A stretch of DNA of 64,000 nt from Tetragonia tetragonoides (GCA_038025085.1 CM076147.1:24281001-24345000); one strand, 5' to 3'. Positions 12,836-25,369 are shown, counted from the stretch's first letter. The notes: a model not told the origin generated them from the letters alone. Translations and numbers: made by a program.

Positions 12836-13935
12836 CAACAACGAAGGATTAATTCATCACATGGCATTAATACACACAGATCAGAATACATAAAATCAAT
12901 GGACCACTGTCCCCTTCATTTTTAATTAATCTTTTTTGGATTGTTGCAAGAACAGTTTCTGAAAAACGTGGTACCTTTCCAACCACCACCACAAAATCGT
13001 CATTCATTTACTACAGAAAATTATTCCCTCATTTGAAAACACAAACAAATGAACTGAACTTCTCTATCGAAACTATTTCAAACCCTAGCCCATCAATCAA
13101 ACATATCATATTGCTTAAGCACTTCTTTTTGCAGAAATCCAAAAAAGCAAAAATGTTCTGCCCATCCATTAACCCAAAGACTAAACTTGAGTAACATTAC
13201 CAACATACTCCTAGAATCTATTTTCCTTCTTTTCTCTTAGGGAAATTTGGAAAACTTCTTACAACAGAAAAATGCTTACTTTTTTCTTCACCTCTTTCCA
13301 TTCTATAAAATAAACTAGGTTTCAGAACAAATTAATGAAACTTGACAGGTTAGTGAGTTTACAAGAACAATTTTGGACCATGAACAGCCTTTAGTCCACA
13401 AGGGTCATCTTGTGAAGGCCATCTTATATAGCCTCCCCCTTTTTTCTCTATAAATTCCAATCAACCCAAGTACAAATTAAATCACAATTAGCACAAAAAT
13501 AGAGCAACCCAGTTCAATTTTACAGAAAATGGAGAGAGAAATTGGATAAACATAGAAAAAGGTAGAGAGAAACCTTGGGAAATGTCAAAATGCGGCGCTA
13601 AATGGATAATCAACAGCCATTGCTCTTGCTCTTTGTTTTTTCTTGCTGGAGGGAAATGAAGAGGATGACAGTGTAAAAGGATAGTTCAAATTCGACCGTT
13701 TGGTTTGAAATTTGGTAGGATGAAATGCAAAGAAACTAGGAGAGCACAATTTGAAGTACTTGATTTGATGGCATGAATATGATGGGGCAAAATTGTTATT
13801 CCTGTTGCTTCGTCATTTTTGGAGAAAAATGGCCTTTGAACTTTGTTGATGTTGATGACCTTTTTCTAGGTGGAATTTTCCGAATACGAATTTGTTGGGT
13901 CACTTGGGTGTGGGATTATGGACTTGGAGGATTAT
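12836..13935. other. Intergenic sequence flanking the copia element
   Basis: No coding region was recognised. A TATA-like word on the minus strand (CTATATAAGA, complement of about 13425-13434) could have served the remnant at 12114-12835. The rest is AT-rich without clear repeats. Confidence 0.4.
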
Positions 13936-14726
13936 TGTTAAAAGAAAACGGAAGCTTAGAGTAGGAAGCTTACAGTAGTGAAAGTATTTATAGTTTTTTA
14001 TTATTTTAAGTGAGTTGTGATTTATCATTACAATATTGGCCTATTTATTAGGAGTGTTTAAAAAAATCGTAACCTAAAAATCGAACCGTAAAATTTAAAA
14101 ACTGTACCGAAAATTCGGTTAACCGAACCTACTTTTTTATTTAAAGCGGTTTGGTTAACCGAACCAAATATTTTCTCGGTTCGATTTAGGTTCACGATTT
14201 TGGAGATTTCGGTTAACCGAAAAATCAAAAATTATTTTTTTAAAACTTTTTTTATTAATATTTTATTATATTTTTATACAAACTTTAAATATAAAGTTGG
14301 TATGTAAGGTTTAATAACTAAGAATTCATGAATTTTATATCTCTTTATTATTTTGACTATGTCTTATCGAATCTAAATTGTAAATTTAGCTTCTATTTTT
14401 TTAAATATGTTTAAAAGTAGCTAATTATATTATAAAAATCATATAAGTAATATTTTCGGTTAACCTTATGACCGAACCGGAAAAATCGGTTAACCGAAAG
14501 TCGGTTAACCTGTATTTTTTATTACGGCTACGGTTCACGAAATTGGTGAACCGAAGTATCGGTTAACTGAACCGAGTGAACCTTTCGGTTCTGTTAACCT
14601 ACCATGAACACCCCTACTATTTATAGGCAAGTAAATCTGACACTTACTATACAAGCATAGTAAAACCATATAATTGGCTAAATGTGAGCCATTCACATAT
14701 TTTATGACATGTGGGAAATTACAACA
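13936..14726 (-). repeat. 3' LTR of the copia element (split by a hAT MITE)
   Basis: The LTR runs TG...CA on plus, from 13936 to 14726. About 215 bp remain once the hAT MITE and its duplicated 8 bp are removed. The part 14617-14726 is nearly identical to 26224-26333 of the other LTR; the outer part (13970-14048) matches about 26140-26223 less well. The polypurine tract follows immediately. Confidence 0.65.
14049..14616. mobile_element. hAT-type MITE in the copia 3' LTR
   Basis: The 568-bp element starts TAGGAGTGTTT and ends, in reverse complement, TAGGGGTGTTC. It is flanked by a perfect 8-bp duplication CTATTTAT (14041-14048 and 14617-14624), diagnostic of the hAT superfamily. The subterminal regions are packed with CGGTTAACCGAA palindromes. 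No transposase is encoded. Confidence 0.85.
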
Positions 14727-14941
14727 CTCCCCCTTAAATGGATCACTATCAATAATTACAGGGGTATTAGCTGCCTCATTAAAAACCTTGATTTGGAAAA
14801 CCCAGTGGGATAGAACCAAAGTAAGGGAAAAATAGTACAGCGTTTATTGTAATGCATTATACGCTCATTGCCTCGTTAAAAACCTTGTTAGGAAAAACTC
14901 AGTGGGATAAAAACCTGATCAAGAGAAAAAGAGTACAATGC

Positions 14942-17405
14942 TTATGATGCGTAAATGCTCCCCCTGAATTTAGGGTAAGTTACACGACGACGCATCCCGA
15001 TTCCGTGCACAAGTTCCTCAAACTTCTTGGGTGGCAATGTTTTTGTGAATAATTCGGCAAGATTCTCACATACATGTCTTGATCTGCTCAACGCTTATCG
15101 TCTCATTTGTCTCTAGATCATGGGTGGAGAAGAATTTTGGATCAATGTGTTTTGTTTTGTCTCCTTTGATGTAGCCATCCTTGATTTGAGTCACACATGC
15201 ACTATTTTCTTCGTAGATTATAGTCGGGATGCCATTAATCGTTCTCAAACCGCTTTCCTTGAGTATGTGCTGGATCATAGATCTCAACCATACACATTCT
15301 CTTCCTGCTTCATAAAAAGCAATTAATTCGGCCTGATTTGATGAAGTGGTGGTTAAAGTTTGTTTGGTCCATTTCCATGAGATTGCAGTACCGCCATAAG
15401 TGAATATGTATCCTGTCTGAGATTTAACTTTATCGGGATCTGACAGGTATCCTACATCTACATATCCAATAAGTGTAGGATCTGCACCTTTGGGATAAAA
15501 TAATCCCAAGTCTACTATTCCACGAAGGTAACAAAATAGGTACTTAATCCCATTCCAATGTCTCTTTGTTGGTGCGCAACTGTATCTTGCTAAGAGATTC
15601 ACCGAGAATGCAATATCTGGCATCGTATTATTGGATAGGTACATTAGAGCTCCGATGGCACTCAAATATGGCACGTCTGATCTAAGAACGCCTTTATTCT
15701 CCTCTCGTGGTCGAAATGGATCATCTTTAGGGTTCACAGATTGTACGACCATTGGAGAATGTAGTGGATGTGCTTTGTCCATATAAAACTTTTTCAATAC
15801 CTTCTCGGTGTAGTTTGATTGGTGGACAAAAATTCCATCGTTGAGATGTTCAATCTGCAAACCAAGACAAAACCTCGTTCTTCCCAAATCCTTCATCTCG
15901 AACTCTTTCATCAGATATTGGGTCGTTCTTTCGATTTCATCAGGAGTTCCGATGATATTCAAATCATCAACATATACTGCTATGATTGCAAGTCCGGATT
16001 TAGATCTTTTGATGAAAACACATGGGGAGATTTGATTATTTTTGTAACCTTCCCTTAGAAGATATTCACTTAAACTGTTGTACTACATCTGCCCTGACTG
16101 CTTTAGGCCATATAAAGATTTACTCAACTTTATTGAGTACAAATCATGATTTCTTGAAACATTTGCTTCATGCAGTTTAAACCCTTCTGGAACTTTCATG
16201 TAAATATCAGTGTTAAGTGACCCATACAAATAAGCAGTCACAACTAGGTTTGGCAATGGGTGGGATTTGGGTCAGGTGGAGCATCACCCGTCCACCCATC
16301 ACCCACAAAATACTCCACCCGCATCCAATCCACCCATCCCCCACGGGTGAACGGGTGGTAAACGGGTGAATAAAGAGCTAAACTGTATAAAGGGATTTCG
16401 ACAAAAAATCAACTTAACAAATCAAATTTTATAAAATTAAACCAACATATTTGAGTGAAAAAGTGCAAGAGCCCATAACAAAGTCTCATATTACAAAGCT
16501 ATCCTAGTATTACTAAGATACATAACCCCAAATGTCTTATTTTAATTTTTTTTGATGGTCTTTTCTTTTTTAAGTATAATAAAATATTAAATGGGTGATG
16601 GGTGGATTCGTGGGTCGGGTTCGCGGGTGGAAAATCATCACCCGAATCCCACCTGATCCACCACTTGATACACCCACCCATTCACCCGTTTATTCGGGTT
16701 TTCACCCATTTATTTGGGGCGGGTGGAGCGGGTTCGTGGATACCCACGACCCATTGCCAGGCCTAGTCACAACATCCATTAGGCGCATTTGTAGTCCTTG
16801 ACAATTGGCCAGACTAATCAGAAATCTCAACGTAGTTGCATCAACAACGGGAGAATATGTTTCATCATAGTCAAGTCCTGGATTTTGAGAAAAACCTTGA
16901 GCTACAAGTCTTTTGCATTGTATCTTACAATTTTGTTTTTCCCATTTCTTTTTCGTACGAATACCCATTTGTATCCGACAGACTTTACCCCCTTTGGGGT
17001 TTGGACTAACGGCCCGAAAACTTGTCGTTTTTCAAATGAGTTTAATTATGCCTGTATTGCTTCTTTCCATTTTGGCCAATCATTTCATAGACGACATTCA
17101 TCTAGTGAATTTGGTTCAATGTCATCCTCATTGCTGACTATCTCTGTGGCAACTATTTTTGCAAATACGTCGTCAATCTCAATGTCTTTTCTATTCCATT
17201 TCTTTCCATTATAGACATAGTTTATTGAGATCTCAAAATTGTCTATATCTTCATGCTCACTTGAGGTTTCAAGTGAGATTTCATTTTCAATTTCATTTTG
17301 ATTGACGACATTGCCTGCGCTCTGCATATGTTCATTTTCTTCCTTAGAAGTTTGTACATCTTTGACATTCACATTTTTCAACCTTTTTGATTTTCTTGGC
17401 TTCAA
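14942..17405 (-). pseudogene. Copia reverse transcriptase and RNase H (broken)
   Basis: The minus strand encodes a variable, acidic linker (17405-17085), the RT start (LVAQGFSQNPG, DETYSPVVDATTLRF; about 16910-16800), SLYGLKQSG (about 16115), the catalytic YVDD motif (15963-15974) and a long RNase H region (15962-15066) with TSSNQAEL and a C-terminal KHID motif. The Trp expected after SLYGLKQSGQM is a TAG stop at 16083-16085. A frameshift near 15064 separates the end of the RNase H frame (stop about 14942). The MITE at 16245-16765 splits the RT. The enzyme would copy the element RNA into DNA, but this copy cannot be translated intact. Confidence 0.85.
16245..16765. mobile_element. hAT-type MITE in the copia RT gene
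   Basis: The 521-bp element has termini TAGGTTTGGCAATGGGT and, in reverse complement, TAGGCCTGGCAATGGGT. It is flanked by a perfect 8-bp duplication GTCACAAC (16237-16244 and 16766-16773). The subterminal parts carry many GGGTGGA/TCCACCC words in both orientations. It splits the RT reading frame inside the codons for DVVT. Confidence 0.9.
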
Positions 17406-17469
17406 ATCTTTTGAGCCAATTGGTCGACCACGCTTTCGCTTAATAGTAGAATCCTTTGCAAAGAGTTTA

Positions 17470-19291
17470 TCAGAATTTCATGTAGGAATCTCGATCCTTG
17501 CAGGAGCGTTCATGGCTGGAATATGTGACTTTGTCACTTGCTTTTATATCCCTAAATGCGTTAGGCAATTGATTTGCAACATTTTGCAAATGAATTATTT
17601 TCTGAACTTCATGTTCACACACATTTGAACTTGGGTCAATATAAGATAATTTTGTTGCATTCCATGTTATTTCTGCCGTACTTGGGTTCGATATATTTTT
17701 TCCTCCCCCTAAGGTTGGGAATACTGACTCGTCAAAATGACAGTTAGCAAACCGTGCTTTGAACAAATCACCAGTCATCAGTTCTAAATAATTAATAATT
17801 GAAGGGGTTTCAAAACCGATATATATTCCCAACCTTCTTTGCGGACCCATCTTAGTACGGTTAGGTGGTTCTATTGGTACATAAACTACACACCTAAATG
17901 TTTTGAGATTTGCAATACTTGGTTCTTTCCCAGTTACCAATTGCATAGGGGAGAATTCATGATACGCAGATGGCCTTAATCGTACTAATTCTGCTGCATG
18001 CAATATAGCATGTCCCCAAATAGATGCTGGTAACTTTGATTTCATTAATAATGGCTTAGCGATTAACTGTAACCGTTTTATCAAAGATTTAGCAAGCCCA
18101 TTTTGGGTATGAACATGAGCAACTGGGTGTTCCACCTCAATCCCAATAGACATACAATAGTCATTGAATGTTTGGGATGTAAATTCTCCTGCATTTCGAG
18201 CCTGATCTTCTCTATCAAATGATCTGGAAATTGAGTTTTCAATCGAATTATTTGTGCCAACAATTTGGCAAATGCGACATTTCTTGTCGATAATAAGCTC
18301 ACATGCGGCCATCGTGTTGATGCATCTATTAATATCATCAAATATCGAAATGGTCCGCATGGCGGGTAGGGATGTAAATGGATCGGATTCGGGTCGGGTG
18401 GACCATCATCCGCTCCATCCGTCACCCGCGAACCATCCAATCCTAATCCGCTCCATCCGTCACCCGCGAACCATCCAATCCTAATCCGCTCCATCCGTCA
18501 TCCGCGGTTTAAACGGATGGATCGGGTGATAAACGGTTTGAGCTTTTTCAAATTAATGGAGACTCGGAATAAATAATTACTGTAGCAAATAAAAAAATTA
18601 AAAAAAAAAAAAAAAAACCCAAACTGAAACATACATGTATCTCCCTAATGCAAAATGAAATAGCAAAGCAAACCCCAATTGTTGCGTATGAATGTGCAAG
18701 AAAAAACCCAGAAAGGATAAAACTTTAGAGATTGAATTGTATGAAAATCAAACTGAGAGCAGAAAACCAGAGAATTAAATCACTGAAAATCAAACAATAC
18801 CCAGTTTGAACAGAAAGCAAAAACAAAGGAGAAATTGAGAAAATCAAACTAACAGAACTACCATATAACAAGAAAAGAGGACATACCAAAAGCGCATAAA
18901 CATCAATATTCTTGAGACCCAAAATGCTCTTTCTCCTCAACCCAATTCCAAGCTAAGCAATGTCTGAGAATCCTTTATGACAGGAGGAAAAGAAGCTCCA
19001 GTCTTTGATTCCACAACAGGAGGAGCGCGCATCAGAGGAGAGAGAAAGAGAAGCCCAGAAGGGAGAAGAACGGTTTAAATTCAATGGGAAATCACCAAGT
19101 ATTGGCACAAAACCTTCGATCTATAACCAAAATCGGCGAGTCGGCTGGGCTCTGGCTCGTCGGCTGGGTTCTGGCTCAAGAGAAGAAGAGAGAGAAAGAG
19201 TGAAAATGGGGGCTGGGCTCTGGCTCGAGAGAAGAAGAGAGAGAAAGAGTGAAAACTGAAAATGAGTCGGGACGGTTAGGGTTAATTTCTT

Positions 19292-19357
<66 letters not shown>

Positions 19358-19826
19358 TTAATTAAACGGGTGATGGATGGTTTTAGCGGGTCGGGTTCGC
19401 GGGTAAAAAACTGTCCACCCGAATCCTACCCGATCCGTCACCCGCTCCATCCATCACCCTCTTAAGGATCCGTTTATTCGGGTTTTGATCCATATAATCG
19501 GGTCGGATGGTGCGGATATCCGCGGATGGAGTATCCATTTACATCCCTAATGGCGGGTGAATTGGCCCGCAAATATCACCTTGGATTCTTTCCAAGAATG
19601 CAGGAGACTCACTTCCAAGCTTACTTTTGGAAGGTCTCGTAATTAATTTTCCAAGTGAACAGGCAGCACAAGGGTGTTCACCGAGTTTTGGTACCCGGAC
19701 ATTTTTCAATGGGTGTCCAATTGAACCCTTAATTATTTTTATCATCATACTTGTGCCAGGATGACCCAAACGGTCATGCCACAGAGAGCATAATTTTTGT
19801 TTTTCCACCAATTGTTTGGACACCAT
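17470..19826 (-). pseudogene. Copia GAG-pre-integrase and integrase (split by a hAT MITE)
   Basis: The piece 19826-19558 encodes the GAG-pre-integrase zinc-binding region (LWHDRLGHPG ... CAACSLGK: His and Cys ligands) and the start of the integrase core (GDICGPIHPP). The hAT MITE at 18367-19549 interrupts the core. The frame resumes on the other side with GPFRYLMILIDASTRW and continues through HTQNGLAKSLIKRLQ and the C-terminal GKEPS/FGC-like region to about 17470. The 8-bp duplication makes the codons at the junction occur twice. There are also frame changes within 18200-18360. Confidence 0.85.
18367..19549. mobile_element. hAT-type MITE in the copia integrase gene
   Basis: The 1183-bp element has 17-bp perfect terminal inverted repeats (TAGGGATGTAAATGGAT). 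It is flanked by a perfect 8-bp duplication ATGGCGGG (18359-18366 and 19550-19557). GGATCGG/CCGATCC subterminal repeats lie at both ends. Inside are an A-run (18598-18616) and a long AT dinucleotide tract (about 19296-19353). No transposase is present; the 84-codon ORF at 19005-19259 is low-complexity. Confidence 0.92.
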
Positions 19827-19860
19827 ATTAATTTCAATGGGATTAATGTACGTACGTAAA

Positions 19861-20238
19861 TTACATTCCTGAGGAGTACGCTAACATTTTCTCAAATACA
19901 CATTTCTTGTCAGCTTTAACTGATGTAAAACACATGTACTCCTTTTGGTCTTCAGTCATGGTTTCCATGTGGTAACCATTCTGACGCACATCTTTAAAAC
20001 TCAACAAATTTCTTCGAGATTTACCCGCATATAGTGTGTCTTTTATTTCAATTTTTGTCCCCATAAGGAGCATGACACACGCCTTTCCCGATCCTTCAAT
20101 TAATTTTGCAACACCGCTAATGGTGTTAACGTTTGCCTCTAGTTTCAATTGGATGAAATAAACTTTATTCCTCAGGATTGTGTGTGTCGCAACACTGTCA
20201 ATTAGACATTGTTCGCCAATCCCATTTCGCAAATTCAT
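19861..20238 (-). pseudogene. Copia aspartic protease region
   Basis: The 125-codon minus-strand frame contains CLIDSVATHTI, matching the copia protease active-site block (Asp-Ser-Gly-Ala-Thr), here with Val replacing Gly. It is followed by the usual LYAGKSRRNLLS-like block before GAG-pre-integrase. The enzyme normally cuts the Gag-Pol polyprotein. The frame is cut off from gag by the 3.8-kb insertion at 20372-24187. Confidence 0.75.
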
Positions 20239-20668
20239 ATCTTCACTAAAAGAAATAAATATTAGATCAGTGATTAATTAAACACACTCAATTTTATTTA
20301 ATACAAAATTATTACATCATTGATAGTCTAATGCTTGTTAAAGCATTTATTTAAATAAGACACAACTAAACTGTAATATCCTGTAAATTATTTAATTTTG
20401 AATAATTTATCTATTTGATTATTTATATTGGTAAAATATTTATTAATCTTGATATTTAGTATTTTTAAAAAAAACAAGAAATTTTGGATTTTTAATTTAA
20501 ATAAATTAGAAATCAGCTTTAAGTGGTTTAATGGGTTTCAAATTTTGTTTTGGCTAAAGTCAAATACTGACTTAACTTCCTTGTCCTTTTTGCCTCGTTC
20601 CTTCCCTTATCTGATATATAAGTGTCGTTGAAAAAAAAAAAAAAAAAAAAAAAAAGTCATCTTCTCCT

Positions 20669-21465
20669 CTTTTTTTTTTTTTTTTGAAAAGACAAGAAAG
20701 CCACCCATAAATGGGTAATAAGAGTCCAATGACTCATACAGATCTGGAACCAACGAGGTGGAATGAGAAGCCCATACTAGGCCACCTCCATCACCCACCA
20801 ATAACAAACACCCAAAGAAAGCTAACAACAACAACAAATAAAATTAAAATAAAAATACAAAACGAACAAACTTCAGCTTCTTCAATTCCAAATGAGGCAC
20901 GACAAGACCCGGTAGATCGATAGAACACTGGAACCTTCATCCAGATCATCCCAGCAACACCATCGGCATAGAAACGTCCATCAATGGTAACAAGAAGAGC
21001 AGATACAGCTAGTTAAAAATCTTGATTTTGTTGTCACACTTTCTTCAACAACAATGGGCTCTTTGAAGATGTCTACACTCCTAATCATTGCTAGCTAGCT
21101 ACTAAGCAAAAACCGAGGTATCACCACAAAATCCAGCAAAACAGATAGAAACATCATTAACGGAGATGAAAACATCAGTAGGCATAAAGGAGACTAAGAA
21201 TCGGGGCTAAGAAATTGTTTAGGGTTTCTCTCTCCTCCCCAAGGGGAAGAGATATTCTTGAGTGAGAAACCCCAACTAGTTCAAAGAAAGGGCTTTAAAA
21301 TGTTACTAAAAGAGGCTAAAGGAGGCTAACAATGGTTGAAATCATGAACAAAGGCCAAAAATGGGGTGGCAGCGGATCTGGAAGAGAGGCTGATATGGGG
21401 GCTAGGGTTTGAGAGTTAGAGAGAGAAGCTCTCACTTCTCTCTAAAACTCACATTGGGCTTTTAG
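20669..21465 (-). mobile_element. Retroposed insert inside the solo LTR
   Basis: The segment is flanked by a perfect 14-bp duplication AGTCATCTTCTCCT (20655-20668 and 21466-21479). A long T-run on plus (20671-20685) lies directly inside the left copy, i.e. a poly-A tail on the minus strand. This is the hallmark of LINE-mediated insertion. The 0.8-kb body has no RT domain; it may be a non-autonomous LINE derivative. Confidence 0.75.
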
Positions 21466-21511
21466 AGTCATCTTCTCCTTCAATTGTCAGTTTCACGCTC
21501 AAAAGGGGAAA

Positions 21512-21512
<1 letters not shown>

Positions 21513-21556
<44 letters not shown>
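21513..21556. repeat. (CT)n microsatellite
   Basis: About 22 uninterrupted CT units inside the solo-LTR segment, in the expected 5' untranslated part of the LTR transcript. Confidence 0.9.
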
Positions 21557-21559
<3 letters not shown>

Positions 21560-24238
21560 GGTTGCCTCACACGACCACCACCATCACCCGTATCTCCATC
21601 TCCTCCCTCTGCTGTGCTTCTAAAACCACAACTCACTAAGTAACCACCAATTGCTGCACCATGTTTGCTGTTGATTGAAGGAAGAGGCCCAATTTCGCTT
21701 TCTCTGTCCTCTGTTTGCTACTACTTGTTCATATGTTTGTTGGCCATGCTTTTGCTGCCGGAACACCCCAAACGCCACCTTTAGGTCGCAGGTTGCCACC
21801 CTAACCACCACGAATTGTTGATTTGTGTTTCCAGAAACCCTAAACTCTTATTTTGGCTGTTCAATTTCTGAATTTTAGACTTTTTAATTGATTAGTTATG
21901 ATTTGATTATATGTCTAGATATTTTAGATGATTGGTGATTGAATTGGAAGGACTATTGCTGCGTACTTCGATTAGAGGTAACCAACTTTCTATTCGATTG
22001 GACATGATGTTTTTTTTTTCTATGAGGAAATCATGATTAATATGTGAATTGATATGTGTTTCGTTCTGAAATTTTAATTATTAAGTTGCTTGAGTTTGAA
22101 TGATTGAATATTTGAATTTGTGTGGATTATTTGGTGAGTGAAATCCTATTTTGCACCTTCATGCTTCAATTTGACTATTTTAAGTTTGGATTCTGAAGAT
22201 GGTCAAAACATGAAAGTTGTAGCCTTCATTGTAAGGTTTCCACAGGTTTTGAATCACCCCAATACGATGTCTAATGAGTGAAATATGGCCAAAATACAAA
22301 ACTGCTGTAATAATCACCCGAAAAACAGAGAATTTAACCCTTTAAGCTCTTGAACCGAAATTGATGCTTGAACTACATGGCTTTTGTGAAAACTTGTGTA
22401 AGTGTAGGATATGTATTAGTTATATTATGGTGGGATATAATCATGTGATATGAGCAAATTGAGTTTGGTTGTAATAAATGGTTTTTAATCTTACTAGGGG
22501 TGATTTATGCTTAATGAAACTTATCTATAGCTGTTGTACTTAAGAATTAGAATGAGCTTTTGCTATGTAAAAGTTTGGTATAATGGGCGTAGAATTAACC
22601 TTGGAGATACTAGATTAGTTGCGGACTATTTTGGCATTAAGTGCCTATTGTTTGAACTCGTTTATGAAGCTTGTAAGTGATGGAATTTTCTGTTAAACCT
22701 GCTGAAGTTATAATGTTAAGTATACTGAAATTATATTGTTAAGGATGCTGAAATTATGACGTGAATGACTTGTTTGGTTAGTATAGAGAACCATTTGTCT
22801 TGTGATTCTGAGATGGACTTTGGTGAAGATTGAAACATGTGTTATGATCTTGATATGCATATCTTGATGAGAACTCTTTGAACCATTTTTAGGTTATTTG
22901 GCTATGAACTTATGAGAAATGAATTCGATTGATTGTTGGTTTTGTGGTGGTTAGTATGCCTTTGATGAATTGGATTGATTGATGGTTACTGAAATAAGAT
23001 GGACTGGTGATGTGGCATTGTACTGAAACTTGTGATGACTCATTGGTGTGAACACTTGAATTCTTTTAAGATATTGATACGTAAACTTGAACAATTGAGG
23101 GCAAGATAGCTTTCGGGTAGGATTCCCCGTGGTGATGAACATTATAGCGACTCATGAGAGCAGCTTTGTGGGGCTGCGGTCTTCCACAAACCCTCTCATG
23201 AGATGTGAATATATTGATTACTATTGTTGAATATGTCTTCTCCTAGCCAGGATCCTATGGCGGCTGCGGTCTCGAAAAAATCATAGGGCTAGGAGGGTGT
23301 GCACACTAGGGACTTGGCCATTTGATTTGACTTGATTTGTTATCAGGCTGCGGTCTTGAATGTTGAAGTTGTGATCTCTTGTCGTTCTCTTCCCTCTAAA
23401 AAGTAAAATGATGGATTAAAACTCTTAAAGCTATGGAAATTTGGGAATTGTTATGTATATGTGATTTGTGTATGCTTTTGCAAGAAACTGAGCTTTGAAT
23501 GAATTGTCGCATGAGATATGAAAGTGAACTTGTAAATACTACTTGCTTGAGAATTAGAGTGAATGACATACGTGATTTTAAAGTCATAAGGCCTATGTCT
23601 TATTTGTATTTGACTGGTTGTTATATTTCCAGATTATAAATTATTGTAAAGATATTATGTTTTATTATCTCGATGGAATGCTTGGTTACTCAGCTTTGCT
23701 GATTGGATATTTTTCTTTTTATGTGTATGTGTTGTCCATTTACTTTTGGTGGACCTATGATCAACCTTTTGCGGCTTAACTGCAACTGTGGGAGTAGATT
23801 GGATTTTGTTTGCAGGTTGATTGTGTTTGAGAATCATGCTTGGAGGATCGTTACGAGTTGATCAGAAGATTAGTGTTTTCATTTGTAATTATAACTTTTA
23901 GTTATTCATTGAGTTGTAATTAGTAAAGCATTATAGGTTATTTGGTTGGTTGGGATTTGTAAGGGTTTACCTTGTACTCATTCTATGAGTGAGTGTGGCA
24001 GTAATGCTCCGGATTTAGTTGAAAGTCTTCCGCTGTAACGTTTGGGTTGGTTGTATTTTCTGTTTGAGCAGGTTTTTATTTAGTCGATAACTTGGGATGT
24101 CTGTTTACAAAGGAAACTCTGCCTGATTTTTGGCGTGAGTTTATCTATTTTTGTTTATTTATAATTTAGACAATCTGGGGTGTTACAAATCACTCTTAAT
24201 TAAACACACATAATTAATACGACTTATTCAAGGCAACC

Positions 24239-25204
24239 TTAATTAATGCCTAGGTTGGTAATAAGGTTATTCTCAGCATTGTCCATGAAATAGTCAAGAA
24301 CATCAAGGCTTGGCACATTCTGGGGGCCTTTATCCACAAAGTTGACCTCAACTTTTTTCTCTTTGCCTTTCTGGGAAGCTTGATATAATTTCACCAAATG
24401 TTTGGCGGTTCGACATTCTTTTGCAAAATGACCCTTAATGCCACATTTGAAACATGTCACATTTTGCTTCCGTATTGGTCCAGGCCTTTGCTGGTTCATT
24501 TGTTTGCCTTTTTGCTTGAAATGGCGACGCTAGCCTTTGTTGAAATTCTTGCCACGAAATCTATTATTTTTCAGTTGGCGACCTTGTTCACCCATTTTGG
24601 TGACATGTGCCTCTGGCACTGCACTGGTTCCAACAGGCCTCATGTTATGATTCTGCATGAGCAACTGATTATTCTGCTCAGCCACCAATAGCACAGATAT
24701 CAGTTCACAGTATTTTTTGAATCCTCTTTCTCGATACTGCTGATGTAGTAGCACACTAGAGGCGTGCATAGTGGAATAATTCTTTTCAAGCATGTCATAC
24801 TCAGTGATATTTTTCCCACATAACTTCATAGATGAAGTTATACGCAGTAGAGCAGAGTTATATTCACTAACAGACTTGTAGTCCTGAAACCTCAGATTAG
24901 CCCACTGAAACAAGGCTTGTGGCAACAAAAACTTGTTCTTTGTGCCCATATCTCTCATGGAGATTTTGCCACAATTCTTTTGGATCTTCAACCATGAGGT
25001 ATTCATTTTTCAGGTCCTTATGGAGATGATGCCTTAAAAAAATACTAGTATTATCCTGGTCTTCCTCTGAGGCATTGTTATTTTCTCAATGGTTTTCTTA
25101 AGTCCATTAGCCTTCAAGTGTGCAAGGGCATCAACCTTCCATTTGTAGTAGTTCTTCCCAAGCACATCAAGGATTTCAAATTCCCTCTCAGCATTGGTTG
25201 CCAT
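24239..25204 (-). pseudogene. Copia gag with CCHC zinc knuckle (broken)
   Basis: The minus-strand frame starts at ATG 25204 (MATNAEREFEILDV, then YYKWKVDALAHL, typical of copia gag N-termini). It is broken near 25060, runs open 25006-24530, has a stop, and ends with a zinc knuckle CFKCGIKGHFAKEC (Cys-X2-Cys-X4-His-X4-Cys, about 24455) and a tail to 24239. Gag packages element RNA into virus-like particles in the cytoplasm. At least two disruptions make this copy inactive. The start 85 bases downstream of the tRNA-like segment fits a copia leader. Confidence 0.8.
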
Positions 25205-25284
25205 TTTATGGTTAGAACAAATTGTTAAAGTTAATAAATTATTGGGGTGCGTTGGTTATAAATTAATTATTATGCAGTTGGATA

Positions 25285-25369
25285 TCACCACGGGAATGAA
25301 GCCGTAGTGGTCTGAGACTCCTGACGCTCAGTCAAAAGTCAGGGGTTCGAAAACCCGTTGATACAAAAT
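25285..25369 (+). repeat. tRNA-like / SINE-head-like segment in the copia leader
   Basis: The segment contains a good pol III B-box/TPsiC-arm word, GGGGTTCGAAAACCC, at about 25343-25357 and an A-box-like word, TAGTGGTCTGAGACTC. It has a perfect CTGAG...CTCAG stem and partly complementary ends (ATATCA near 25281 and TTGATAC at about 25359). It reads like a degenerate tRNA on plus, antisense to the copia element. On the minus strand the 3' part (GTATCAACGGG...) sits where a copia primer-binding site is expected, about 160 bases before gag. It is either an SINE head or an extended tRNA-derived primer site. Confidence 0.4.

Larger units (their letters stand above)
20372..24187. mobile_element. 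Probable solo LTR of a Gypsy chromovirus (Tekay-like)
   Basis: The 3.8-kb non-coding segment begins TGTAATATCC and ends GGGGTGTTACA. These near-mirror TG...CA ends are common to plant chromovirus LTRs. A TATA-like box (GATATATAAG, about 20610) lies 240 bp from the start, where an LTR promoter is expected. No internal coding or second LTR copy follows, hence solo LTR. A matching 5-bp target duplication was not found (TAAAC versus AATCA). A 14-bp direct repeat, TTAATTAAACACAC, instead lies just outside (20274-20287 and 24196-24209). It sits between copia gag and protease. Confidence 0.5.

Noticed and set aside
19005..19259. Plus-strand ORF of 84 codons, Glu/Arg-rich
   Set aside because: It lies inside a hAT MITE and comes from a purine-rich repeated stretch; no transposase motif.
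25285..25369. A functional tRNA gene
   Set aside because: The acceptor stem pairs only partly, the anticodon loop would be too large and no CCA-ready end or terminator is seen; kept only as tRNA-like.
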